A stretch of 64,000 bases of DNA from contig NZ_CP072600.1 in NCBI RefSeq assembly GCF_019891175.1, forward strand, positions 1,798,001 through 1,862,000, in the 5' to 3' direction. Below, piece after piece: positions 27,325-35,779 of the stretch. This DNA comes from Leptothermofonsia sichuanensis E412. GTDB lineage: Bacteria; Cyanobacteriota; Cyanobacteriia; Leptolyngbyales; Leptolyngbyaceae. How positions within the stretch are numbered: position 1 is the first letter of the stretch; each line of letters starts with the position of its first letter. The position numbers were made by a program, and so were the translations under genes. The notes beneath the pieces were generated by a model, which saw only the letters and a list, made by a program, of their open reading frames with translations, searched no databases and was not told the origin of the DNA.

Positions 27325-29181
27325 ATGAAGATCTTACTGGTTGAGGACGATGATGCAATGGTTGGGGTCTTGACCAGGACTCTGACAGATCATCATTTTG
27401 TAGTGGATGTCGTCAAAGATGGGGAAAATGGTTGGACCTATGGGTCAACGTTTGAGTATGACCTGATTGTGCTGGATATCATGTTACCCAAGCTGGATGG
27501 CATCACCCTGTGCCAGCGCCTGCGGACAGAGGGATATACCACACCTATCCTGCTGCTGACTGCCCAGGATACCAGCACAGCCAAGGTTAAAGGTCTGGAT
27601 GCCGGAGCGGATGACTACGTCGTCAAACCGTTTGATATGGCAGAGTTGATTGCCCGGATTCGGGCACTCCTGCGGCGGGGGAGTACCAATCCTTTTCCAT
27701 TACTGGTTTGGGGCGATTTGCTGCTCAACCCAAGTACCTGTGAGGTGACCTATGATGGTCAACTTCTCAATCTGACCACCAAGGAATATGAACTGTTAGA
27801 ACTTTTATTGAGAGACAGTCACCATGTTTTTAGTGCTGAGGAGATCTTAGATCGGCTCTGGTCTTCTGAGGAGTTTCCGGCAGAAGCGACTGTGCGATCG
27901 CACGTCCGTCGCTTGCGTCAAAAACTGCAAGCGGCGGGTGCGCCTCATGATTTCATCACGACCCTGCACGGGCGGGGCTATTATCTGAGAGCACCCGTGC
28001 AGGAGACGCTTCCCCCGCCTGCAATCCCCTCTTTACCTGCTCCACCGGAACTGGCAAACCGGTCTGCCCTGGGCTATGGGGATGACTTGCAAACCGACTA
28101 TCTGAGGTTTCTCAACGAAATCTGGACAACGACGAAAACCACTAGCCTGGAGCAACTTACAACCATAGCAAAAGCCATTAAGGACTTGAAGGGATTATCC
28201 CTCAGTCAGCAGCGGCAGGAACAGGCCCAGCAGATTGCCCACAAGCTGGCAGGAACATTGGGTATTTTTGGACTGACGAAGGAAGTCCAAATGGCACGCC
28301 ATCTGGAACATTTGCTGACCAGCGCCACTCCCCTGCAACCCAAATATGCGGCGCTGCTTGAAACCCTGGTACAGGACTTACAGCAGGAAATTCGTAAAAC
28401 AACGTCCATCCAATCGTTCTACCGAGCACCAGAGCATTCACCGCTGCTGCTGCTGGTGGATCAGGCGGCAGACCTGGTTCAGGCATTAACAGCCCTGGCG
28501 GCAACCCGGGGAATTCGCACAGCGATCGCCTCAACCCCCGCTGAGGTTAGAGGTTGGATGGATAGAGAACTTCCCGATTCAATCTTACTGCGGCGCTCTT
28601 CCCCTGATTGTCTGGAGTTGTTACAGACTATCTCCTGCCAGCACCCTACCCTGCCAGTTCTGGTGTTGGGTCAGGGCAGTGGGTTTGCTGAACGCCTGGA
28701 AGTCGCCCAGCGGGGAGGTAAGTTTTTGCTGGAAGAGTCTGTGACACCAGAGCAGATCGTATCCTGGGTGGCGCGATCGCTTGATAGCCCCCAGTTTGAG
28801 CCTAAAATTATGGTTGTGGATGATGACCAGGACTGGCTCCAGACGTTGCCCACCCTGCTGAGTCCCTGGGGATTTAAGATCACCACACTGGCTGACCCGC
28901 AGCAATTCTGGATGGTTTTGCAAACCGTGGTTCCAGATGCGCTGGTGCTGGATGTAAATATGCCACAGATTAATGGGTTTGAACTTTGCCAGGTCTTGCG
29001 CAGTGACCCCCACTGGCAGCGACTGCCTGTGTTATTCCTCAGCATCCTGTCCGATTCTAAAACCCAAAACCAGGCATTTACAGTCGGTGCTGATGATTAT
29101 TTGTGCAAACCTGTGATGGGTATTGACCTTGCCAGGCGAATTCTAAATCGGTTACAGCGTATGAAGGTGTGGGCAAGCTAA
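27325..29181 (+). CDS. Receiver / OmpR DNA-binding / HPt / receiver regulator (RcaC-like)
   Basis: 618 residues. Receiver 1 has Asp51 in VLDIMLPKLDG. A winged-helix OmpR/PhoB domain spans about 125-222 (LTTKEYELLELLL, VRSHVRRLRQKL, GRGYYL). The HPt domain has His306 in AHKLAGTLGIFG. A degenerate receiver without the acceptor Asp (SILLRRSS) spans about 372-485. The C-terminal receiver (about 493-610) has Asp543 in LVLDVNMPQING. RcaC of Fremyella diplosiphon has the order receiver-DNA binding-HPt-receiver with its first acceptor at Asp51. RcaC binds the L box; an exact L box lies 3' at 30710-30727 upstream of cpcB. Phosphate probably flows kinase to receiver-only protein to HPt to receivers. 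The start at 27325 follows the previous stop by 10 bases. Confidence 0.9.
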   Translation: MKILLVEDDDAMVGVLTRTLTDHHFVVDVVKDGENGWTYGSTFEYDLIVLDIMLPKLDGITLCQRLRTEGYTTPILLLTAQDTSTAKVKGLDAGADDYVVKPFDMAELIARIRALLRRGSTNPFPLLVWGDLLLNPSTCEVTYDGQLLNLTTKEYELLELLLRDSHHVFSAEEILDRLWSSEEFPAEATVRSHVRRLRQKLQAAGAPHDFITTLHGRGYYLRAPVQETLPPPAIPSLPAPPELANRSALGYGDDLQTDYLRFLNEIWTTTKTTSLEQLTTIAKAIKDLKGLSLSQQRQEQAQQIAHKLAGTLGIFGLTKEVQMARHLEHLLTSATPLQPKYAALLETLVQDLQQEIRKTTSIQSFYRAPEHSPLLLLVDQAADLVQALTALAATRGIRTAIASTPAEVRGWMDRELPDSILLRRSSPDCLELLQTISCQHPTLPVLVLGQGSGFAERLEVAQRGGKFLLEESVTPEQIVSWVARSLDSPQFEPKIMVVDDDQDWLQTLPTLLSPWGFKITTLADPQQFWMVLQTVVPDALVLDVNMPQINGFELCQVLRSDPHWQRLPVLFLSILSDSKTQNQAFTVGADDYLCKPVMGIDLARRILNRLQRMKVWAS

Positions 29182-29366
29182 CCCATCTTCAGATTCTCAC
29201 AGGACATCCACCACGGTAAGATAGCGATCCTGCCCATCGATTGATCCTTAGCGGTTCTGGCTCCAGCTCAGTCTCATGCTCCTGTAGCAGGTGCCCGGTG
29301 TCAGGGTGGAAAGGAAGACAGGCCAGGGTTTTGCGCTTTTCCTGTTTCCTGACTCTGATGGTTACC

Positions 29367-29394
29367 GCTATATCCACTGAGCTATATCCACTGA
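29367..29394 (+). promoter_or_regulatory. Perfect 14-nt tandem repeat before pcyA
   Basis: GCTATATCCACTGA occurs twice in immediate tandem, ending 32 bases before the pcyA start codon. It could be a duplicated regulator site or part of the pcyA leader. Function is not established. Confidence 0.45.
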
Positions 29395-29426
29395 TGCAAA
29401 CCTACCCTATACGGAGAGTGCAGCCA

Positions 29427-30179
29427 ATGAATAACCCGGCCAAAGCTTCCCTGCGCGAACAGCAGCAACCCTTGATTCGCAAACTGGCAGACTGCATTGA
29501 GGACATCTGGCAGCGACATCTTGACCTGTCCCCTTATGTTGTCCCAGAAGGGTTGGGTTATGTGGAAGGAAACCTTGAAGGCGATCGCCTGGTGATTGAA
29601 AACCATTGCTATCAGACCCCCCAGTTTCGGAAACTCCACCTGGAACTGGCGCAGGTCGGTAATTCCTTAGATATTCTTCACTGCGTTATGTTTCCCAATC
29701 CAGCCTATGCCCTGCCCATCTTTGGCGCAGACCTGGTGGGGGCACGGGGTGCAATCAGCGCGGCGATCGCCGATCTTTCTCCCATCAATAGCGATCGTTC
29801 CCTGCCAGAAAAGTATCACACTGCCCTTGCGGCCTTACCTCCTGTGCAGTTTTCCCAACCCCGTGAGTTGCCCCAGTGGGGCGACATTTTTTCGGAATTC
29901 TGCCTGTTTGTGCGCCCATCGGGCAGTCAAGAGGAACAGGCTTTTCTTCAACGAGTCCAGGAATTTTTGACACTGCACTGCCAGATTGCCCGTACAGAGG
30001 CGCCCCTGAATTCCCAGCCAGCGATCGAGGATGTACTGGCAGGACAGAAATATTACTGCCTCAAACAGCAACAGAATGACAAAACCCGGCGGGTTCTGGA
30101 AAAATCCTTCGGCTCTGAATGGACGGAGCAGTACATGACCACCATGCTGTTTGACTACAGCAGTAGCCATCAAAGTTAA
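29427..30179 (+). CDS. pcyA: Phycocyanobilin:ferredoxin oxidoreductase PcyA
   Basis: 250 residues from ATG at 29427 with GGAG upstream; the longer upstream frame is not family-like. PcyA reduces biliverdin IXalpha by four electrons from ferredoxin to phycocyanobilin, the pigment of phycocyanin and of cyanobacteriochromes. The catalytic residues known from Synechocystis (Glu76, His88, Asp105) correspond to Glu73, His85 in LHCVMFP and Asp102 in FGADLVG, all present. Position between an Rca-like phosphorelay and the cpc operon joins sensing, chromophore supply and antenna protein. In Fremyella pcyA is reported to be under Rca control; no exact L box is visible in the 245 bases upstream here. Confidence 0.96.
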   Translation: MNNPAKASLREQQQPLIRKLADCIEDIWQRHLDLSPYVVPEGLGYVEGNLEGDRLVIENHCYQTPQFRKLHLELAQVGNSLDILHCVMFPNPAYALPIFGADLVGARGAISAAIADLSPINSDRSLPEKYHTALAALPPVQFSQPRELPQWGDIFSEFCLFVRPSGSQEEQAFLQRVQEFLTLHCQIARTEAPLNSQPAIEDVLAGQKYYCLKQQQNDKTRRVLEKSFGSEWTEQYMTTMLFDYSSSHQS

Positions 30180-31060
30180 GCCACATTAGAAAGCTCAAAC
30201 CCCTATTCTGTTGGCTTGCCTCCTCTACCTCTGTCCCCAGTTCCCTACTATTGGGATCGCCCTGTGGGGAAATAGAACTACTAAAAGCCTGCCCCAAAAG
30301 CCCCAACGGCCAACGCCCAAACCCAGACCGAGAACATTTTCGGATAGACTTTCAGCCCCATTGGTGCAGCCTGCCCAGAGGACATAGAGCACCAGGACCT
30401 CGCTTTGCATCCTTTGTGCCTTCGTGGTCAGTTCCACAGATGGTTAAATCCTGAATCCCTTGACTTTGGATTTTGCCTTCTGCCCTCTGTCTTCTGCCTT
30501 CTGTAAACATCTCTGAAAACAAACCATCATTTTTTAGCCCCAGGACATAAACAAAATTAAAATTCCGTCATTAAAGTTAAGAAATGTTACTTTAAGTAAA
30601 GATAGATTAAGGGGCCGGAAAATCAAGAAAAGCTGAAAATGCCTGCCATACGAGACTTTTCCAGTCTTCTTAACACTTCTTAATCGACTTTTTTCCAGGA
30701 AGCTTTCTCTTGCACAAGATTTGCACAAATAGGTTGCTTTAATCGTGGTGGTTCAAAAGGCGCTGGACCCTTGCCTGAAAAACAGGGGTTCAGGTTTCTC
30801 AAAGCTCATTAGATGGCTTTCTATCATCTGAGTAGATGAGTTTTTGGTTGTTGTTGTGGATATTCCTCATGTCTTGGACTGTGATTTCCCTCTGAACCGG
30901 CAAACAGTATTAGGACTTAACTCCCCTATACCAAATCAGGCGAGATCGTTCGCCAGATTTTGTATGCCTGTTCTCCATCAAAATTTGCAGTTCGGTATCC
31001 GGAACAACCTTCGCTTTTGAGCCAGATCATACTCAACCAAAATGATTAGGAGATTTTGGA
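30180..31060. promoter_or_regulatory. Long cpc operon leader/promoter region
   Basis: 881 bases without a gene. After a CACAAAG fragment (30401-30430) the DNA becomes AT-rich (30540-30730), ending in the L box at 30710-30727. Beyond it are nested short inverted repeats, for example GGACCC...GGGTTC near 30766-30792 and CTCAT...ATGAG near 30806-30841, which could fold in the 5' leader. AGGAG precedes cpcB. The transcription start itself is not identifiable by eye. Confidence 0.6.
30710..30727 (+). promoter_or_regulatory. Exact RcaC L-box direct repeat upstream of cpcB
   Basis: TTGCACA-AGAT-TTGCACA, a perfect 7-4-7 direct repeat. It equals the published L box (TTGCACA-N4-TTGCACA) bound by RcaC in red-light-responsive promoters of Fremyella diplosiphon. 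It lies 333 bases before the cpcB ATG, and the RcaC-like gene is 1.5 kb upstream. Confidence 0.8.
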
Positions 31061-31579
31061 ATGCTAGACGCGTTTACTAGAGTGGTTTCTCAGGCAGATA
31101 CCCGAGGCGAGTATGTAACCGATTCTCAAATCGATGCCCTGAAGAATATGGTGTCTGAAGGCAGCAAGCGCCTGGATGTTGTAAACCGGATTACCGGCAG
31201 CGCTTCTGCGATTGTTGCTGATGCTGCACGGGCACTGTTTGCAGAACAGCCCCAGTTGATTGCTCCTGGTGGTAATGCTTACACCAACCGTCGGATGGCT
31301 GCTTGCCTGCGTGACATGGAAATCATTCTGCGCTACGTCACCTACGCTATCTTCACTGGCGATGCCAGCGTTCTGGACGATCGCTGCCTCAACGGTCTGC
31401 GTGAAACCTACGCCGCTCTGGGTGTTCCCGGTGCTTCTGTGGCAACAGGCGTCAACAAGATGAAGGAATCTGCTATCAGAATCGCTAACGACCCCAATGG
31501 TGTAACCCGGGGTGATTGCAGCGCTCTGATGGCTGAACTGGGCAGCTACTTTGATCGCGCTGCCGCAGCGGTGGGCTAA
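31061..31579 (+). CDS. cpcB: C-phycocyanin beta subunit
   Basis: 172 residues, standard CpcB length and sequence ([18 protein letters not shown]). The two phycocyanobilin attachment sites are Cys82 in AACLRDME and Cys153 in RGDCSALM. Asn72 in GGNAY, which is gamma-N-methylated in the family, is present. It forms heterodimers with CpcA that stack into phycobilisome rods. It is the first gene of cpcB-cpcA-linker-linker-cpcD, with AGGAG before the ATG. An L box lies far upstream. Confidence 0.97.
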   Translation: MLDAFTRVVSQADTRGEYVTDSQIDALKNMVSEGSKRLDVVNRITGSASAIVADAARALFAEQPQLIAPGGNAYTNRRMAACLRDMEIILRYVTYAIFTGDASVLDDRCLNGLRETYAALGVPGASVATGVNKMKESAIRIANDPNGVTRGDCSALMAELGSYFDRAAAAVG

Positions 31580-31706
31580 ATTCCAAATTCGTCATCGTCA
31601 TCCGTCATCAGGCATTTGCTTTTGACCAATGGCAACTGGCGAGTGCTCAATGTCAGATAATTCATCTATTTTGTCAACTTTGCACAATCATTGAGGTTCA
31701 TTCAGT

Positions 31707-32195
31707 ATGAAAACCCCTTTAACAGAGGCAGTCGCAACCGCGGATTCCCAAGGACGTTTCCTCAGCTCTACCGAAATGCAGGTTGCTTTCGGTCGTTTCC
31801 GTCAGGCGGCTGCTAGCCTGGATGCAGCAAAAACCCTGAGTGCCAAAGCTCAATCTCTGGCCGATGGTGCTGCTAACGCTGTATACCAGAAGTTCCCCTA
31901 CACCACCCAAATGCAGGGCAACAACTATGCTTCTACCCCGACCGGCAGAGCAAAGTGTGTGCGTGACATCGGTTACTACATTCGGATGATCACCTACTGT
32001 CTGATTGCTGGCGGTACTGGGCCTATGGATGATTACCTGATTGCAGGTTTGGCTGAAATCAACAGCACCTTTGAACTGTCTCCCAGCTGGTATGTTGAAG
32101 CGCTGAGATACATCAAGGCTAACCACGGTCTGAGTGGGGATCCTGCTGTAGAAGCTAACTCCTACATTGACTACGCGATCAACGCCCTGAGCTAA
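31707..32195 (+). CDS. cpcA: C-phycocyanin alpha subunit
   Basis: 162 residues, full length ([20 protein letters not shown]). Phycocyanobilin attaches at Cys84 in [10 protein letters not shown]. The C-terminus IDYAINALS is the usual one. It pairs with CpcB, 127 bases upstream. A terminator-like stem-loop with a T-run follows at 32208-32284, before the linker genes. Confidence 0.97.
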   Translation: MKTPLTEAVATADSQGRFLSSTEMQVAFGRFRQAAASLDAAKTLSAKAQSLADGAANAVYQKFPYTTQMQGNNYASTPTGRAKCVRDIGYYIRMITYCLIAGGTGPMDDYLIAGLAEINSTFELSPSWYVEALRYIKANHGLSGDPAVEANSYIDYAINALS

Positions 32196-32207
32196 GGGTT
32201 TCCTTTT

Positions 32208-32284
32208 GCCCAGAACAGCAGAATCCTGCTAGTGCTTGACCTCCTGTATGAGCAGTGTTCTGAAGTTCTGGGCACCGTTTTTTT
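32208..32284 (+). terminator. Stem-loop with T-run between cpcA and linker genes (attenuator)
   Basis: TGCCCAGAAC (32208-32217) pairs with GTTCTGGGCA (32266-32275), followed by CCG and six T. The loop has an inner AGCAG/CTGCT hairpin. In many cyanobacteria a partial terminator after cpcBA keeps linker mRNA below subunit mRNA; this element is placed to do the same. Confidence 0.65.
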
Positions 32285-32310
32285 AAGTTGGACATTAAGG
32301 GAGCTCAGAC

Positions 32311-33129
32311 ATGACAAGTTCTATGGCGGCTAGACAGCTAGGATTTGAGCCATTCACCCAGGTATCCCCTGTCGAACTGCGGGCAAATTGGACGGAAGAA
32401 GACGTGCAGGCAGTGATTAATGCGGCTTACCGTCAGGTATTTGGCAACGATCACATCATGGAGCGTGAACGGCTCACCAGTGCTGAGTCACTGCTGCGAC
32501 AGGGTTCAATTACAGTACGGGATTTTGTGCGGGCACTGGCCCAGTCCGAACTGTACCGAAAAAAATTCTTTCACTCAACACCCCAGGTGCGCTTCATTGA
32601 GCTGAACTACAAGCACCTGCTGGGACGTGCCCCCTATGATGAGGCAGAGATCGCCTACCATGTGGATCTCTATACTCAGAAAGGGTATGAAGCAGAGATT
32701 GATTCCTATATTGATTCGCTGGAATATCAAGAAAACTTTGGAGAAGCGATCGTTCCCTACTATCGAGGCTTTGAAACGCAGCGGGGACAAAAAACAGCCG
32801 GCTTCAACCGGATGTTTCAGCTATATCGAGGCTATGCCAACAGCGATCGCGCTCAGGGTAAAAACAAAGCAGCCTGGTTAACCGAAGATCTGGCTCGGAA
32901 TTTACCCACCCCAGTACGGACCCCCTGTTTTGGGCGGGGATTGGCGGGTAACACGGGCGGCGATCGGGAACAACTCTATCGGGTGCGGGTCATGCAGGCA
33001 GATAGCGGACGGACACCCCAGATCCGGCGCAGCGTGAAGGAGTACCTCGTTTCCTATGATCAGCTCTCACCGACGCTTCAACGGCTCAACCAGCGGGGTA
33101 GCCGGGTCGTTAGCATTTCGGCTGCTTAA
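32311..33129 (+). CDS. Phycobilisome rod linker polypeptide (CpcC-type), first copy
   Basis: 272 residues. The N-terminal PBS-linker domain (about residues 20-150) has [44 protein letters not shown] and [14 protein letters not shown]. The C-terminal CpcD-like domain has LYRVRVMQ and [22 protein letters not shown]. Linkers sit inside phycocyanin hexamers and set rod order and energy transfer. It is about 60% alike by eye to the second linker at 33345 and arose by duplication. One of the two probably serves core-distal discs; which one cannot be told. Confidence 0.93.
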   Translation: MTSSMAARQLGFEPFTQVSPVELRANWTEEDVQAVINAAYRQVFGNDHIMERERLTSAESLLRQGSITVRDFVRALAQSELYRKKFFHSTPQVRFIELNYKHLLGRAPYDEAEIAYHVDLYTQKGYEAEIDSYIDSLEYQENFGEAIVPYYRGFETQRGQKTAGFNRMFQLYRGYANSDRAQGKNKAAWLTEDLARNLPTPVRTPCFGRGLAGNTGGDREQLYRVRVMQADSGRTPQIRRSVKEYLVSYDQLSPTLQRLNQRGSRVVSISAA

Positions 33130-33344
33130 AAACCTATCCGCAAACTTCCTCAGTCTGAGTTTGGGCTTTGCTGGGACTTTTCGGATGGACATTAAGCACG
33201 ATGCATGGGGATCCTTCTGTGAAGTTGTTTAGCCATTGAGCAAAATCTTAAAGCGCTAAAAGCTTCGCAACTGGTGCGTTACGGTAACACGAACGCACCT
33301 GACCTTTATTAGGTAATCAAATTTGTTTTGAAGGAGAGTTATTT

Positions 33345-34214
33345 GTGGCAATAACAACGGAAGCTTCTCGCTTGGGGACAGATGCCTTTAGCAATGCCAG
33401 CCCGGTTGAACTGCGCCCCAACTGGACCGCTGAAGACGCTAAACAAGTGATTCAGGCCGTTTATCGTCAGGTACTGGGCAATGACTATTTAATGGCATCA
33501 GAGCGCCTCACCAGCCTTGAATCCCTGTTATGTAATGGTCAACTTACTGTACGTGAATTCGTCCGGGCAGTTGCCAAGTCTGAACTGTACAAAACCAAAT
33601 TCTTTTACCCCAATTTTCAAACCCGGGTGATCGAATTGAACTTCAAACACCTGTTAGGTCGCGCTCCCTACGATGAATCTGAGGTGATTGAGCATCTGGA
33701 TCGTTACCAGAATCAGGGATACGAAGCAGATATTGACTCCTACATTGATTCTGCGGAGTATGAGGCCAACTTTGGCGATTCTATTGTGCCTTACTACCGG
33801 GGCTTTTCAACTCAGATGGGGCAGAAAACCGTTGGGTTCACCCGCATGTTCGCCCTCTATCGGGGCTATGCCAATAGCGATAGCTCTCAGTTGGCGGGTT
33901 CCAAATCCCGACTGGCTGCTTCCCTTGCCAAAAATACCGCAGCTCCTGTAATCGCACCTTCCGGTGGTAGTGGGGGCTTCGGCTACCTGCCATCTGCTAA
34001 AGGAACAACTCCAACCCGTGTGTTTGGTCGAGCAACGCCCGGAACTTCCAGCCGTCTTTACCGGATTGAGGTATCTGGAATCAGTCTGCCAAGGTACCCG
34101 AAGGTTCGCCGCAGCAACCGGGAATTTGTCGTTCCCTATGAGCAGCTAAACAGCACTCTCCAGCAAATTAACAAGCTGGGCGGAAAAGTAGCCAGTGTGT
34201 CCCTTGCCCAGTAG
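33345..34214 (+). CDS. cpcC: Phycobilisome rod linker polypeptide CpcC, second copy
   Basis: 289 residues from GTG at 33345, preceded by AAGGAGAG. It has the same two-domain layout as the previous gene: PBS-linker domain ([38 protein letters not shown]), a Gly/Ser/Thr-rich hinge near 205-225, and a CpcD-like domain ([29 protein letters not shown]). The 215-base gap before it holds no gene. Its start [11 protein letters not shown] is typical of the 30-33 kDa rod linkers. Confidence 0.94.
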   Translation: MAITTEASRLGTDAFSNASPVELRPNWTAEDAKQVIQAVYRQVLGNDYLMASERLTSLESLLCNGQLTVREFVRAVAKSELYKTKFFYPNFQTRVIELNFKHLLGRAPYDESEVIEHLDRYQNQGYEADIDSYIDSAEYEANFGDSIVPYYRGFSTQMGQKTVGFTRMFALYRGYANSDSSQLAGSKSRLAASLAKNTAAPVIAPSGGSGGFGYLPSAKGTTPTRVFGRATPGTSSRLYRIEVSGISLPRYPKVRRSNREFVVPYEQLNSTLQQINKLGGKVASVSLAQ

Positions 34215-34386
34215 TCTGGCCAGGACAGAAGCACGATGATTTCGGGAACTGGAAGTCAGAATTCAGGAGTTAGAGAGTCCTGCTGTTCTGACTTCTGACT
34301 TCTGAAGCCTGTTTTCCTACTCTACGCCTGTATTTTGCCCATCTCAGAAAATTGCGCTAAGACCACATCTAGGAGATATTGCAGCA

Positions 34387-34632
34387 ATGATAGGACAATC
34401 TGCCTTAACAAGAGCGTCAGGTTCGGCAGCCAGCAGCCGTGTGTTTGTTTACGAAGTGGCAGGGCTGCGGCAAAATGATCAGACTGATAAAAACACTTAC
34501 CCTGTGCGCAATAGCAGTAATATTTTTCTGCAAGTGCCCTATAGTCGGATGAATTATGAGATGCGCCGCATCACCCAGTTGGGGGGCAAAATTGTCAGTA
34601 TTCGCCCCCTCGAAAGTTCTACCGCCAGCTAG
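34387..34632 (+). CDS. cpcD: Phycobilisome rod-capping linker CpcD
   Basis: 81 residues, a stand-alone CpcD domain (RVFVYEVAGLRQND, NIFLQVPYSRMNYEMRRITQLGGKIVSIRP). It caps the core-distal end of phycocyanin rods and limits their length. It is the last gene of the cpc operon: no cpcE/cpcF lyase genes follow, unlike in many cyanobacteria. The region just upstream (34243-34312) has GTCAGAATT/TTCTGACTTCTGAC inverted reiterations. A perfect hairpin at 34671-34701 follows. Confidence 0.95.
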   Translation: MIGQSALTRASGSAASSRVFVYEVAGLRQNDQTDKNTYPVRNSSNIFLQVPYSRMNYEMRRITQLGGKIVSIRPLESSTAS

Positions 34633-34670
34633 TGGTTTGTCAACTTTTTGGGGAAAAGGGGAGACGGATA

Positions 34671-34701
34671 AAATCCCTCTCCCCACTTGGGAGAGGGATT
34701 T
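34671..34701 (+). terminator. Perfect 13-bp hairpin after cpcD
   Basis: AAATCCCTCTCCC - CACTT - GGGAGAGGGATTT. It ends the cpc operon region, though there is no strong T-run. The CCCTCTCCC..GGGAGAGGG core is also a common dispersed cyanobacterial element; a partial version is near 6653-6662. Confidence 0.5.
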
Positions 34702-34784
34702 AGAGTGAGGGCAGATTGGTATACGAAAATCCTTCCCATCATGGCAGTTGTCAGGGGTGATCCTTAAGTTTTTTGCGCTGCGAT

Positions 34785-34803
34785 ATATGAATAACTGTTC
34801 ATG
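34785..34803. promoter_or_regulatory. SmtB-type zinc-responsive operator
   Basis: ATATGAATAACTGTTCATG; on the other strand it reads CATGAACAGTTATTCATAT, nearly identical to the imperfect inverted repeat (TGAACA..TTATTCA) bound by SmtB upstream of smtA in Synechococcus. It is 36 bases before the metallothionein ATG. Confidence 0.75.
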
Positions 34804-34838
34804 TGTTAAAGTAATTAGTGAAGCGAAAGGTGAATCCT

Positions 34839-35006
34839 ATGACTACTGTGAATCAAATGAAATGTGCCTGTGAATCCTGTCTGTGTGTGGTGTCCCTGAC
34901 AGACGCCGTGATGAAAGATGGCAAAGCTTATTGCGGAGAAGCCTGTGCAAACGGTCATCCTGATGGGCAGGGCTGCGGCCACACTGGATGCGAATGTAAT
35001 CATTAA
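34839..35006 (+). CDS. smtA: Bacterial metallothionein (SmtA/BmtA)
   Basis: 55 residues from ATG at 34839. Nine Cys (positions 9, 11, 14, 16, 32, 36, 46, 51, 53) and three His match the SmtA pattern: KCACESCLCVV, YCGEACANGH, GCGHTGCECNH. It binds about four zinc ions in one cluster and buffers or sequesters zinc and cadmium. The upstream in-frame ATG at 34818 would add MKRKVNP, which is not usual, so I chose the second. An SmtB-type operator precedes it, but no smtB gene is in the window. A terminator follows at 35165-35207. Confidence 0.93.
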   Translation: MTTVNQMKCACESCLCVVSLTDAVMKDGKAYCGEACANGHPDGQGCGHTGCECNH

Positions 35007-35363
35007 GTATAGCGGTAGCCATTCAGGTGAGGGCACATTAGAAGGCTCAAAGCCCGATGCGTCCATTCTTACCTTCCCTATACCCCGTCCTGTTCCCTCC
35101 TATAAATCAGCAACTTCCAGCCCTGGCTCTACAGTCCTGGCTCTACAGTTCTGACTCTACATTTACAGCCCCGGTTTCTCAAAAGAGACTGGGGCTGTGC
35201 CCTTTTTCACCCAACAGGATGACTGCACCTTCTCGATTGATTCCTACGCTTAGAAACATAGCAGGTGACGGGGATAAGGAGCAGGAAGGGGATAGGGCTG
35301 CGTGGACTCACCCGTTGTGCTGCTCCGTTCACCACGATCGCTCTAATCAAGGAGAACAGAATT
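35007..35363. other. Intergenic region with terminator
   Basis: 357 bases. It holds a TCCTGGCTCTACAG-type short duplication (about 35119-35150) and the terminator at 35165-35207. No other structure is seen. Confidence 0.5.
35165..35207 (+). terminator. Rho-independent terminator
   Basis: ACAGCCCC (35165-35172) pairs with GGGGCTGT (35191-35198) around an inner TCTC/GAGA pair, followed by GCCC and five T. It is the first terminator downstream of the metallothionein. Confidence 0.65.
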
Positions 35364-35672
35364 ATGAAATACACACCGATGACTGGATTGTCTATTTTGC
35401 TTATATCAGTACTGATTGCTCCCGGCGCAACAGCCAAAACCCGGGTAGAAGCCCAACTACACCGAACTCACCATCCACTGGCGACTGATGCTCCAACCCA
35501 ACCTGCGCCCAAAGACACCCATCAGCCAAAATCCACCTGGACTAACCCACAAGCTCGCAGGACGGATTCAGACACGCTAAATAACGCGATCGCATCATTC
35601 GAGAATACCAGACGCAAACGGTTATTCCGGCTCAATAACAAATCATTTCAGGTGTTGCTAATTCAAGGATAG
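35364..35672 (+). CDS. Small secreted hypothetical protein
   Basis: 102 residues from ATG at 35364 with AAGGAG upstream. A signal peptide (MTGLSILLISVLIAPGATA, cleavage near TAK) is followed by a His/Pro/Thr-rich, basic, probably disordered mature chain (HRTHHPLATDAPTQPAPKD). The His content next to a metallothionein might suggest metal binding, but only four or five His are clustered. No family recognised. Confidence 0.55.
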   Translation: MKYTPMTGLSILLISVLIAPGATAKTRVEAQLHRTHHPLATDAPTQPAPKDTHQPKSTWTNPQARRTDSDTLNNAIASFENTRRKRLFRLNNKSFQVLLIQG

Positions 35673-35779
35673 AAAAAGAGATTGCATTGAAGGCTGAATT
35701 ATTCCCTCCAGTGTGGCCCACCGTTCAGCAACACCCACGTTTGTCTCATAATCTTTGAATCAGGTTAAAATCAACGGCT

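Noticed and set aside
30576-30593. HLR1-like RpaB site (GTTAAGAA-AT-GTTACTTT) in the cpc leader
   Set aside because: Three mismatches to the consensus; not separable from chance in AT-rich DNA.
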